The notes below the pieces were generated by a model. That model was not told where the DNA came from and made no database searches. It saw only the letters and a program-made list of their open reading frames with translations. Of a stretch of DNA of 27,906 bases, positions 18,101 through 24,497 are shown piece by piece (position 1 is the first letter of the stretch; the number at the start of each line of letters is the position of its first letter). The position numbers and the translations under genes are program-made. Source of the stretch: a virus; IMG/VR virus record IMGVR_UViG_3300032214_001061, positions 1-27,906 of that record. One strand, 5' to 3'.

Positions 18101-20134
18101 TGTATTTTTATATGTGTAAATTGGTTCAGGTCTACCGATAAAAGTTGTTTCGTTGAAGTTAGGTTTTGAATCGTCATTAAATTTTAAGTTATATGGTGGG
18201 AACCACATAATTCTACCTCCGTTTGGTCCTTTCTCACAAACAGGTAAATCATCATAGGTAAATCCTGGTCTATCCGACGTTCTCCAAGCTAAATTCTCAA
18301 TCGAGAACATATATTTTTTTACCTTACCATCCACAATATTTGTTGACCCTGGGTTTCTTAACGGAGCAATGTTTAAGTTGTAAGTATTGTCTAACACAGA
18401 GAACCCAAATCTCCTTCCGTTTTGAGTAATACCATCAGTTTTTTGTAAATCACCATAAAAGAAATAAGGTGTGTCTTTAGTGAACAATCGACAATATTCA
18501 ATACCAGCCTCTTGTCCCGATGTTTGGTCTGTATATGAAAATACTTGAGAACCTTTAGTGATTTCTTTATACCCGTCGTTGAATACTTTAGATACTTGGT
18601 TAATTGCCGTACCTACGTGTTTTAATCTTGTTTGTCCTTGTACTTGGTCCGCAGATTCAACTAATCTTTGTGTGTTATCAAGAATAGACCCCGGTCTAAA
18701 ATCAATATCCGTCGATTGATATTTGTTGTAATCACTTTGTAGAGTTGGGAACTCTTGATCGTAACTTTTAACTTCACCACCTTTACCAACATTAAAACCT
18801 GCGTTGTCTTTATATTTTGGAGATGTCCAAACAAACTGCCCTGAAATACCCCCATCATTTGAGTAAGATTTACCCGCTAGTCCGTTTTGGATTCTTCCGA
18901 TATTTCCCTCATATAAAATACCAAGTTCTTGTGGTCCATATACTATTGTCGCAACTTGTTCACCAAATTCATTCACAGGGACTTGATTAGCCGGTGAATC
19001 AATCATACTAGGTTCCGCGTTCTTACTACCCACATAGTATCCACCTTGAGATGGTGTGTCTTGATCAATAAAATTATTTATCAATGTCTCAGCACCACCA
19101 ATAATACCTCTATTGTACGATGGTCGATATTTGTTATAGTCTAAACTAGCAAATAAAACAGATCTTTGTCCATTACCTGTATTCGCAACAAATATCTCGG
19201 AAGGGTTCCTTGTTTTATTTAGAATTGGTGAAATTAAACCACCTGTTAGATTATTTACAAGGTTAAGAGCGTTACTAGTTTGACCTGGGTTTGTGTAAGG
19301 ATTAACCTCATCAAAATAATCACCAGGTATAAATGATGCTGGAAAATATGTACCAGATATTCTGTTAGCCAAAGATACTGTTGCCAACACAATACTTTCA
19401 GGTTGTGAAATTTTCCAATTTCTATCAAAGAAAGGTTGTTGTCCCGTCGCTAATTGAGATGCGGTAAAAGGGTCCGTTAGCGTATCTAAGTTAATAGATC
19501 CAACGGTTGCTTGTGCTATCTCGGCAGCAATTCTTTCTTCAAATAATCCTTTTAATTGAGCGGCACCAATCTTCGCTAAATATGTATCCTGAGATAATAA
19601 ACCGTCAGAACCAAGTGGGTCTATTTGGAACACGACATCAAAAGTAGAGTAAGATGAACTAACAAAATAAGAAGGATCCCAATAAGGTTGGTAAATACTA
19701 TTATTGTTTTGAATGTCGGTAATAATAACTAAATCCTTATACCCTCCAGATGGTCCAAAAATGTTTTTAATATATGCCGCATCAATAAAGAATTCATTTA
19801 ATAAATCAATTTGTGCCGAATCTTGTGTGTAGGGTCCTTGATTTGACCCATTTGGTAATTGTGATGATGATAGTGGACCAATACCGATAGGTTCGTTAAA
19901 TCCTCCCTCAGGTCCAAATACGTTTAATGGATACTGAGCGTTAGCAAATGTATTAGTTGATACAAATGTGTTTGGGGAATCAATTACAGAATAAACCGAT
20001 AAGTTAGTTTCATAATTAACCGCTGGTTGTCTTGCGGATAATACTCCTTGAACCGAATATGGTTCTAAATTTTTTGTCAAAAGGTTTTTTCTAAAAAACT
20101 CTGAACTACCGAATGAAAGTGCGCTTTCTGCCAT
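15125..20134 (-). CDS. Large baseplate/tail-tube protein with OmpA-like domain, 1669 residues
   Basis: Its position between tape measure and gp53 is where T4-like phages keep the tube-baseplate connectors gp48 and gp54. Two segments look like tube-fold domains. One is at about 638-695 (GGRIMWFPPYNLKFN, then ETTFIGRPEPIYTYKNTSR and SWSIIVDHPSMM). The other is at about 1170-1225 (ILVLRVGDFYHTKIVPQNLS, then NVTLGFNFIGGHG). Between them, at about 870-1040, is an OmpA/MotB-like segment with IELVGSASAP, EYNTNLSERRIDSVIQWIN and GRIKYV. In other proteins that fold binds peptidoglycan. The first 600 residues are Asn/Gly/Pro-rich with no recognised fold, and the C-terminal 350 residues are more helical. 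An 1100-residue excess over T4 gp48 plus gp54 indicates fusion and insertions. The overall role is inferred; the OmpA-like motif is read directly. Confidence 0.8.
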   Translation of the reverse strand: MAESALSFGSSEFFRKNLLTKNLEPYSVQGVLSARQPAVNYETNLSVYSVIDSPNTFVSTNTFANAQYPLNVFGPEGGFNEPIGIGPLSSSQLPNGSNQGPYTQDSAQIDLLNEFFIDAAYIKNIFGPSGGYKDLVIITDIQNNNSIYQPYWDPSYFVSSSYSTFDVVFQIDPLGSDGLLSQDTYLAKIGAAQLKGLFEERIAAEIAQATVGSINLDTLTDPFTASQLATGQQPFFDRNWKISQPESIVLATVSLANRISGTYFPASFIPGDYFDEVNPYTNPGQTSNALNLVNNLTGGLISPILNKTRNPSEIFVANTGNGQRSVLFASLDYNKYRPSYNRGIIGGAETLINNFIDQDTPSQGGYYVGSKNAEPSMIDSPANQVPVNEFGEQVATIVYGPQELGILYEGNIGRIQNGLAGKSYSNDGGISGQFVWTSPKYKDNAGFNVGKGGEVKSYDQEFPTLQSDYNKYQSTDIDFRPGSILDNTQRLVESADQVQGQTRLKHVGTAINQVSKVFNDGYKEITKGSQVFSYTDQTSGQEAGIEYCRLFTKDTPYFFYGDLQKTDGITQNGRRFGFSVLDNTYNLNIAPLRNPGSTNIVDGKVKKYMFSIENLAWRTSDRPGFTYDDLPVCEKGPNGGRIMWFPPYNLKFNDDSKPNFNETTFIGRPEPIYTYKNTSRSGSISWSIIVDHPSMMNTIIEKQLANTPKERIDSIMDSFFAGCVKYDIYELAIKFNTISPSDLFTYQEILNNPRLTPEELTSTLVDIPVNPEGNTPKSATGVDAIPNQTGPEANTTTQEPVTTVLDQYVGYGFYFDNDYPDPRTRRTTATQPYNVWYDQYTAPGVKTTYQGNTAPAKVFVGNKEFKRDGIGNFYTDVIEGNFSFIQKNLLKEIADTLTNDGTVEIELVGSASAPNSPEYNTNLSERRIDSVIQWINAQPLPTGNKIGDFAGSIGRIKYVTTPRGENLVIPKSKADAVNTSGITVTTSGGTEVLNEEVNCTVDIRQNAVNGPVTSVSQKYSIPAMACRRVAIKKITVTRKPQETPPEQTVIDDNKQTEQSVPKTGITQTIKPQGRVDVITKIKEGISKKILRNLFTECDYFEVIKESNPMIFDSIKDKVKYFNPAFHSMTPEGLNARLTFLNQCMRPGQTIPVIDTDGKPKYNDALNTAFGAPPILVLRVGDFYHTKIVPQNLSITYDPLQLDMNPEGIGIQPMVANVTLGFNFIGGHGLAGPVQELQNALSFNYYANTEIYDERATATEDTSAIDKYVVEKITGGITPVSSAQASAVQNTDPKRGQQTIGTQVGDVLDYTPVLTELQDQLKGYFDTYFNGELKVQQQSNYGILQIMNNKRKYSKGSLGEFSTPIKEVELYGKPSDYENLIDGLVNQIITDIDDQTDPISAGLKADPANFPNKALREVKDRLKTLVEPQKTELRNIVNNGFADLVNSQEELIYTFRKLNVVDGKLDGYMDASNGTVTFDLSGDTFFGDITSQDSLKYVLLDRVPDYLTKLNTFMSGTLITEPSKFDTTQYTINDPFTGNFITIQENRFYVCNSNIFLDEGKFRDFVNALTTLEEVKKIESMKLKIEEICNNLKTIFKGEFDAEVKNFDNAKLDPIYTQLTTLTLPVIPAKLGFVSPATTDVDTKQKRLKDLYANQNLNTTDSFNGKVTLN
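17240..17540 (-). other. OmpA-like domain inside the baseplate protein
   Basis: Residues about 865-965 contain a beta-alpha-beta pattern: a strand VEIELVGSAS, a helix with LSERRIDSVIQWI, and a later strand GRIKYVTTPRGE. The LSxRRxxxV helix matches the peptidoglycan-binding helix of OmpA C-terminal domains. The classical Asp of that site appears to be replaced by Asn/Glu in SPEYNTN. Confidence 0.6.
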
Positions 20135-20140
20135 GTCTTC

Positions 20141-20148
20141 TATAAATA
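20141..20148 (-). promoter_or_regulatory. TATTTATA motif before the OmpA-like baseplate gene
   Basis: Coding strand TATTTATA, 6 bases before the ATG at 20134 and within the 21-base gap after the tape-measure stop. The close spacing would leave almost no leader if it were a -10 element. Confidence 0.35.
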
Positions 20149-20155
20149 CACTTTA

Positions 20156-21985
20156 TTATGGTTTCTTAGGGTTCATACTTAATTGGGATGATCCTGCAGC
20201 TTCTTTTATTGTTTGTCGTATTACCGTGTTATTTTCCATTAATTCTTGTATTTTTTTTGCTAACTCAGTGTCGGAAACTTGCACGTTTTGTCCGCCTTTC
20301 ACATCAAGACTCATATTTACGTTAATATCATTTTTAGACTCTAATTTTTGAGTGAGTGGTTCATATTGTTTCCCAGCATTTCCTATAGCGGATTCAAATT
20401 TAGTCGTCACGTTTGTTGCCACTTCACCTATATTTTTCGTGATATTGTCCACAGCACTTCCCATTCTACCCACCGCCTCTTCAAAACCCTGAGCGTTGTT
20501 TTGTAATAAGGAAATTACGGCATCTTCAGCCACTCTAGCAGCAGGTGTAAACGTTTCTCTAACTCTACTTGCAGTATATTCAGTTGTTGCTGCTCTGGCG
20601 GCGCCTCTTGTAGTTTCTCTTGAGGTCTCTAATAATCTTTGAACAGGCCCTAAAGATGCCATACCTAATTGACCCCCCAATCTAATTGATTCAAGTTGAC
20701 TATTCATGAATGTCGCCTGATCTAATTGTTCAACCGCAATCTCTTCAATACTTTTATTATTCTGATCTTGTGATTGTTTTAATTTTTCAATATCCTCAGG
20801 TGTTAATTGGTCAGGTTGTTTCAATTCAACTTTACCAGTTTGTATATTTTTAATTGTTACAGTCGCAACCCCGTCTTTTATTTGGGACATCGATGCAATA
20901 AGTTCTTTAGTCTCTTTATCGTCAGCGAAACTTGGTAATTTAATTTGGGATAACTTTCTGTCAAATTCAGCGGCTTGTATACCCATTTTAGCAAATTCAC
21001 TAGCATCAATGTTTAATGCCGATGCAACTTCTCTCATTCTTCTTTGAGCACCAGGCATAATTTCAAATTTATTGTTCGCCTCACTAAACTTCACAAAGTC
21101 TTTAGTTAAGTTAACAATTTCATTTTGTAATGCTTCAGGATCATTTTGGGCCATATCCATCGCCTTTAATGGATCCAATAACCCATTTGCAGTAACACCT
21201 AATCTTTGTAAAGATGCAGCATAATCAATTGCTTTTTCAGGTGAGAATAAATCATCAGCAATTCTAAATACATCACTCATACTAACTCCAAGACGTGCGG
21301 CTTGAGTTGCCATTTTGGTAAGTCCTTGTACCCCTCCTTCAAAATTATATAAGTTAATTTTTCCAAGATTTTCAGTAACACCTTTAGCAACCGCTTGTAC
21401 TGGTACCCCCACATTTCTTGCATAATTTGTTACTTCAGCCATTCTGTCACCAACGTCATACATTGATATACCAACCTCTCTAAAGTTAGCGGCTAAAGCC
21501 CCAACATCTTGTCCGGTCACTTTTGCTGCCGCCGCAATTTCAGTAACGGCTTCCGTACCTAAACTTGCGGCAGTCCCTAATTTATCTGTTATACTTGTTA
21601 TTGTGGATGCAAATTCAGTTTCAGAAATACCCATTTGAGCTAATATAGGTCCAACATCCGCAATTAATGTCTTAAATTCTTCAATCCTGTCTCTTGAGAC
21701 TCCGAATGATTGTTGTATTTTGGTCCCTTCAGCTTCTAATATACCAATACCTCTAGTTAAACCACCTATGGACTCAATTACCGCGGAACCAAATTGTTTT
21801 GCAATTTCAGGGATATTATATAAAGAATCGGCAACCGCAGTATATTGATCAGCAGAAACTTTAACATCCTCAGCGGTTTTTTTAGATAACTGACCTTCTA
21901 AATCTTGATTTTTTGATACAGCATCGGCCAAACTTGCTTCGAGTGTGTTTACTCTTTTTTCTAATTGTTCTATTGTTGCTGCCAT
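20156..21985 (-). CDS. Tail tape-measure protein
   Basis: A 609-residue helix-rich protein, Ala/Glu/Thr-rich, with no Cys. Residues 1-40 form a heptad coiled coil (IEQLEKRVNTLEASLADAV). About 45-300 is a long helical region with Gly-Ile/Gly-Val-rich turns (SIGGLTRGIGILEAEGTKIQ; NFREVGISMYDVGD) as seen in phage tape-measure cores. A central variable part is at 330-430, and the C-terminal region has repeated helices (GFEEAVGRMGSAVDNITKNI). The protein sets tail length and would occupy the tube lumen. Its length is close to T4 gp29 (590), so the tail should be T4-sized, about 90-100 nm by the usual 1.5 angstrom per residue rule. It follows the gp26-like gene and the small +1-frame ORF, the normal tape-measure position. 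An AAAAGGA ribosome site precedes the ATG. Confidence 0.85.
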   Translation of the reverse strand: MAATIEQLEKRVNTLEASLADAVSKNQDLEGQLSKKTAEDVKVSADQYTAVADSLYNIPEIAKQFGSAVIESIGGLTRGIGILEAEGTKIQQSFGVSRDRIEEFKTLIADVGPILAQMGISETEFASTITSITDKLGTAASLGTEAVTEIAAAAKVTGQDVGALAANFREVGISMYDVGDRMAEVTNYARNVGVPVQAVAKGVTENLGKINLYNFEGGVQGLTKMATQAARLGVSMSDVFRIADDLFSPEKAIDYAASLQRLGVTANGLLDPLKAMDMAQNDPEALQNEIVNLTKDFVKFSEANNKFEIMPGAQRRMREVASALNIDASEFAKMGIQAAEFDRKLSQIKLPSFADDKETKELIASMSQIKDGVATVTIKNIQTGKVELKQPDQLTPEDIEKLKQSQDQNNKSIEEIAVEQLDQATFMNSQLESIRLGGQLGMASLGPVQRLLETSRETTRGAARAATTEYTASRVRETFTPAARVAEDAVISLLQNNAQGFEEAVGRMGSAVDNITKNIGEVATNVTTKFESAIGNAGKQYEPLTQKLESKNDINVNMSLDVKGGQNVQVSDTELAKKIQELMENNTVIRQTIKEAAGSSQLSMNPKKP

Positions 21986-21999
21986 TTAATCCTTTTGAA

Positions 22000-22007
22000 G
22001 ATAAATA
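22000..22007 (-). promoter_or_regulatory. TATTTATC motif before the tape-measure gene
   Basis: Coding strand TATTTATC, 14 bases before the tape-measure ATG and directly after the stop of the small +1-frame ORF. An AAAAGGA site lies between the motif and the ATG. Confidence 0.4.
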
Positions 22008-22009
22008 TT

Positions 22010-22192
22010 TTAAGTATTGTTTTTAGAAGATTCTATGATCTTTTCTATAATATATCTTCTCACATAAGTTGGCATGCTTAAGAATTCAGAATATTGCATT
22101 CTCATTATTTTGGCGAGATAGTAAAACTCGTCGATTAGACTTACACTGTAACTAGAAGAAAGGCCGAAAAAATTCCACCCCAAAAGCAATGT
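22010..22192 (-). CDS. Small tail-assembly ORF overlapping gp26-like gene in +1 frame, candidate frameshift product
   Basis: This frame is open for 60 codons from the stop at 22193-22195 to TAA at 22010-22012 and overlaps the last 41 bases of the gp26-like gene. The peptide includes GLSSSYSVSLIDEFYYLAKI then MRMQYSEFLSMPTYVRRYII and ends EKIIESSKNNT. The pattern YYLA-x(5)-Y-x-E-x(3)-MP-x(3)-RR-x-IIEKI resembles the small protein that follows tail-assembly chaperones in contractile phages and injection systems. The only ATGs lie inside that motif, so an ATG start would remove its first helix. The alternatives are a TTG at 22187-22189 or +1 slippage on TTT TTT CGG (22164-22172) in the upstream gene, giving a fused C-terminal extension. 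The ORF fills an otherwise unexplained 140-base gap. Confidence 0.6.
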   Translation of the reverse strand, partial: TLLLGWNFFGLSSSYSVSLIDEFYYLAKIMRMQYSEFLSMPTYVRRYIIEKIIESSKNNT

Positions 22193-22916
22193 TTACCACT
22201 GCTTTTTCTCCTGACGGGGCTATAATTTCTTTTGATAGATCTAATCTTGGTTCATTTTCAATAAGAAAATTTCTTACAAATTTGGAGTCTTTGATTGGCA
22301 TCTGTTCAACAAAAGTCGAAATTTTAACTCTGTCTGTAGAACCATTTAATTCTACAATATTTTTAATGAGTCTTGTTGTTACAACGGGAGCATTTCTTTC
22401 TGAGGGATAAGAACTAATAATCCTTTCAATTTCTAACTTATCACCCATAGTTAATAATTTAAGTTTAACCTTATGTTTTGACACAGGTAACTCAACCTCA
22501 AAATAACCTTCTTGATTTGGTTCTTGTTTTGGTTTAATAATATTTAATTCACTTAAATCAACAACAGCGGTAAAATATTCACCTGTCTGTGGGTCCACCG
22601 CAGAAACACTATATTCAGATCCAAAAGATGTGTTTCTCAAAAATATCAATATTGCTTCTGTATCGCCTTCTAATAATTCTTCAGGTCTCAAATCTCTTTC
22701 ATACAATCTGTTTCGTAATAAAGGAAGAACTATTGATTCGTTAATTGTTTTTTTCCTATCGATAGATGAAATGATATTCTCATCAGCGGCAGTTAAATAA
22801 CCAACTTTAACACTTCTCTTTTTACTCTTGTAAAATAGACCCTCAGACGGAAGTGATACTACGTCATGTGGTAAATTAAATTCTGCTTGTCCAGCGTTAT
22901 AGATATCTTGTTCCAT
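22152..22916 (-). CDS. 26: Baseplate hub/tail assembly protein, T4 gp26-like
   Basis: A 254-residue protein with the layout of T4-type gp26/gp51 baseplate assembly proteins. It opens with an LPSEGLFYK motif at about 22-30 (phage relatives have LPSKGxFY), then SVKVGYLTAADENIISS, an inner helix with VLPLLRNRLY, EELLEGDTEAILIFLRNTSF, and GSEYSVSAVDPQTGEYF. A later beta region is FEVELPVSKHKVKLKLLTMG. No Cys residues. Such proteins act in the cytoplasm as chaperones during tail or baseplate initiation. The gene lies between tube and tape measure, where lambda keeps its frameshifting G/GT chaperone. The last codons overlap another ORF at a TTT TTT CGG site. The family call comes from motifs and position. 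Confidence 0.75.
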   Translation of the reverse strand: MEQDIYNAGQAEFNLPHDVVSLPSEGLFYKSKKRSVKVGYLTAADENIISSIDRKKTINESIVLPLLRNRLYERDLRPEELLEGDTEAILIFLRNTSFGSEYSVSAVDPQTGEYFTAVVDLSELNIIKPKQEPNQEGYFEVELPVSKHKVKLKLLTMGDKLEIERIISSYPSERNAPVVTTRLIKNIVELNGSTDRVKISTFVEQMPIKDSKFVRNFLIENEPRLDLSKEIIAPSGEKAVVNIAFGVEFFRPFF

Positions 22917-22943
22917 AGTATATAATGTTTCAACTTATATGAT

Positions 22944-22976
22944 AAAAAAAAACCGTAAACTGTAAAGTCTACGGTT
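22944..22976 (-). terminator. Intrinsic terminator after the tail tube gene
   Basis: Coding strand stem AACCGTAGAC with GTTTACGGTT (10 pairs including one G-T; arms 22967-22976 and 22951-22960), a 6-base loop, then a run of nine T from the A tract at 22944-22952. It lies 20 bases after the tube stop. Confidence 0.9.
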
Positions 22977-22998
22977 CCGATGATACGTTATTTTTTTA

Positions 22999-23487
22999 TT
23001 AGTATACTAAGATACATCTGTCCATTTGCATTTGACAAGTGATACCCGCAATATTATCTGAGTTGTACGCTAATGAACCACCATCATACCCTAAAAGGAA
23101 TGTACCCTCTAAAATCCATTTCTCAACAACTACTCCCGTTGGGTCCAACATTTCAAGGTCAACATTCTTTTTGTAACCCGCAGCATAACCCATACGTCCT
23201 GTTACTGATTCCGCACATAAACGAATCCATTCCATAACCGCTTGTGACGCTGAAGGTCCGATTGGATCACGGAATTTTACTGAAAGGGGGTCCCATTTGA
23301 ATCGTCCCGCAACAAAAGTAGACGTATTTAAGAATTCAATTTCTTTTGAAGTAATAGACAATTTTGGTCTTGCAGTACTCTCAACATACCACTCGTTAAT
23401 ACCAAGTGATGATGGGAATCTCAAGATCCAACGGTTTTCCCTTTTCGGTTCGTAAGGGATCGGCATTTTCATTAGTAAATCAGCCAT
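22999..23487 (-). CDS. 19: Tail tube protein, gp19-like
   Basis: A 162-residue protein matching the T4 gp19 tube family in length (163) and in landmarks. There is an N-terminal ENRWILRFPSSLG segment at about 16-28. It is followed by WYVESTARPKLSITSKEIEF, the beta hairpin FKWDPLSVKFRDPIGPSASQ, VMEWIRLC, and a C-terminal QMQMDRCILVY strand. It polymerises as hexameric rings inside the sheath and conducts DNA. It is followed at once by an intrinsic terminator, and a TATTTATC motif lies 32 bases upstream of its ATG. This suggests a separate transcript, as suits a highly expressed virion protein. The leader is an A-rich tract without a clear Shine-Dalgarno site. The tube and sheath genes are separated by the HAD gene, unlike T4 where they are adjacent. 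Confidence 0.92.
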   Translation of the reverse strand: MADLLMKMPIPYEPKRENRWILRFPSSLGINEWYVESTARPKLSITSKEIEFLNTSTFVAGRFKWDPLSVKFRDPIGPSASQAVMEWIRLCAESVTGRMGYAAGYKKNVDLEMLDPTGVVVEKWILEGTFLLGYDGGSLAYNSDNIAGITCQMQMDRCILVY

Positions 23488-23519
23488 ATCTTATTTTTTA
23501 AATTTTGTTTTATTTTTAT

Positions 23520-23527
23520 GATAAATA
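23520..23527 (-). promoter_or_regulatory. TATTTATC motif before the tail tube gene
   Basis: Coding strand TATTTATC, 32 bases before the tube ATG, followed by a long A-rich leader. Of all copies this one has the most promoter-like spacing. It lies in the 110-base gap after the HAD gene; a second copy at the end of the HAD coding region (about 23630-23640) is probably codon-driven. Confidence 0.45.
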
Positions 23528-23580
23528 TATCGTATTATTTTTTTTTCTATTTACTTCTACTTTTTTTCGAAATATATTGT

Positions 23581-23593
23581 ACTAGGCCCTAGT
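23581..23593. repeat. Short palindrome in the HAD-tube gap
   Basis: ACTAGG and CCTAGT flank a single C, giving a near-perfect palindrome in an A/T-rich gap, a few bases past the HAD stop. No T run follows on the coding strand, so it is not a standard terminator; it could be a protein-binding site or chance. Confidence 0.3.
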
Positions 23594-23597
23594 TTAA

Positions 23598-24425
23598 TTA
23601 AAATTTAGTTTTCTTTCCTCCTCCAGTATGATAAATATCTAAACCAGATTCATCATCAAAATGTCTTTTCATAGCCTGTACATTTCGTAGGTCGTCATCT
23701 GAAAAACCTATGTATGGGATAAAATAATTACTTATTTTGTTTTTCATAAATGCCTTTTCTTGTAACCTTCTTGATAAATTCTGAACATAAGTCATAAATT
23801 CTTTCATCGCATCTACTTTTAATTGTTCAGGATTAGCGGCGGATCCTTGTCCGAAACTTACTGGGTGATATTTGTTCATATCTAAATAAGATCTAACTAA
23901 CTCATCATCAGTTAAATCATCTTCATCGGCTAACTCTCTATATTTTCTTAAATTTTTAACAAGTTCTTTTTCACTCAGACCATGCTTATTTCTTTTAATT
24001 AGATTGTAAATTGCACTTTTAAGAATAGATGGGGTATGTCCTCTAGCTGTGACGATTGCAAATACGGATCCATTATTGACCGCCTCAACAAAGTCACTCC
24101 ATGCAGGTCCTGTTGGGGCTTTCATAGCATCTCTTAAAAAACCTTTGTCCCCTAAAACGTTGAAGTCTCTGAAGGGGTTATCATCAAAACCAACAATAGT
24201 GTGTCCTTCATATTCGAAAGGTTCTTTACCTACCTCTGTTCTATATTCTGCAAAATCTTCAGTAGACATACCAACAACCTTATCATCTTCATCTTTTAAA
24301 TAAATTTTTGTTGGCATATACATAAGATTGTCGTCCCAGTCAAAAGCATAATACTTCATCGTTGGTTTCATCTGATCATCAATAATCTCAGAAATAATTT
24401 CTCTAACAACATTTTTGTAATTCAT
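23598..24425 (-). CDS. HAD-superfamily phosphatase-like protein
   Basis: A 275-residue protein with the HAD signature. Motif I is at 29-33 (YAFDWDDNL: nucleophile D29, acid/base D31), motif II is Thr126 in AIVTARGHTP, a candidate motif III Lys is near K204 (EQLKVDAMKEF), and motif IV is the acidic SDDD at 242-245 in IGFSDDDLRNV. All catalytic positions appear intact, so phosphatase or related phosphotransfer activity is expected. The substrate is unknown. Residues 1-18 form an amphipathic basic/acidic helix (NYKNVVREIISEIIDD) before the domain. M19 and M23 are alternative starts, since the TATTTATA motif lies only 3 bases before the ATG used here. It is placed between sheath and tube genes, where T4 has no enzyme. 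Polynucleotide 3'-phosphatase is one possibility, but no kinase domain is present. Confidence 0.85.
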   Translation of the reverse strand: MNYKNVVREIISEIIDDQMKPTMKYYAFDWDDNLMYMPTKIYLKDEDDKVVGMSTEDFAEYRTEVGKEPFEYEGHTIVGFDDNPFRDFNVLGDKGFLRDAMKAPTGPAWSDFVEAVNNGSVFAIVTARGHTPSILKSAIYNLIKRNKHGLSEKELVKNLRKYRELADEDDLTDDELVRSYLDMNKYHPVSFGQGSAANPEQLKVDAMKEFMTYVQNLSRRLQEKAFMKNKISNYFIPYIGFSDDDLRNVQAMKRHFDDESGLDIYHTGGGKKTKF

Positions 24426-24428
24426 ATA

Positions 24429-24436
24429 TATAAATA
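24429..24436 (-). promoter_or_regulatory. TATTTATA motif before the HAD gene
   Basis: Coding strand TATTTATA, only 3 bases before the ATG at 24425 and just after the T run of the sheath terminator. If it is a -10 element, translation would have to start at an internal Met (M19 or M23) or be leaderless. Confidence 0.35.
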
Positions 24437-24443
24437 TTAGAAT

Positions 24444-24473
24444 AAAAAAAAGGTGCCATTTCTGACACCTTTT
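24444..24473 (-). terminator. Intrinsic terminator after the tail sheath gene
   Basis: Coding strand stem AAAAGGTG with CACCTTTT (arms 24466-24473 and 24448-24455), an inner C/A mismatch, CA/TG pairs and a TTTC-type loop. It is followed by a T run from the A tract at 24444-24450. It lies about 25 bases past the sheath stop. Confidence 0.9.
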
Positions 24474-24497
24474 ATTTTTCGTTTTGTTTTAAGTTAA

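Noticed and set aside
22152-22192. Lambda-like -1 frameshift in the gp26-like gene
   Set aside because: The downstream ORF is in the +1 frame, not the -1 frame, so a classical -1 heptamer cannot join them.
23488-23597. Terminator after the HAD gene
   Set aside because: The palindrome at 23581-23593 has a very short loop and no following T run on the coding strand.
7777-24436. Plus-strand TATAAATA sites as T4-type late promoters firing to the right
   Set aside because: There are no plus-strand genes for them to serve; the sites make sense only in relation to minus-strand starts, where they read TATTTATA.
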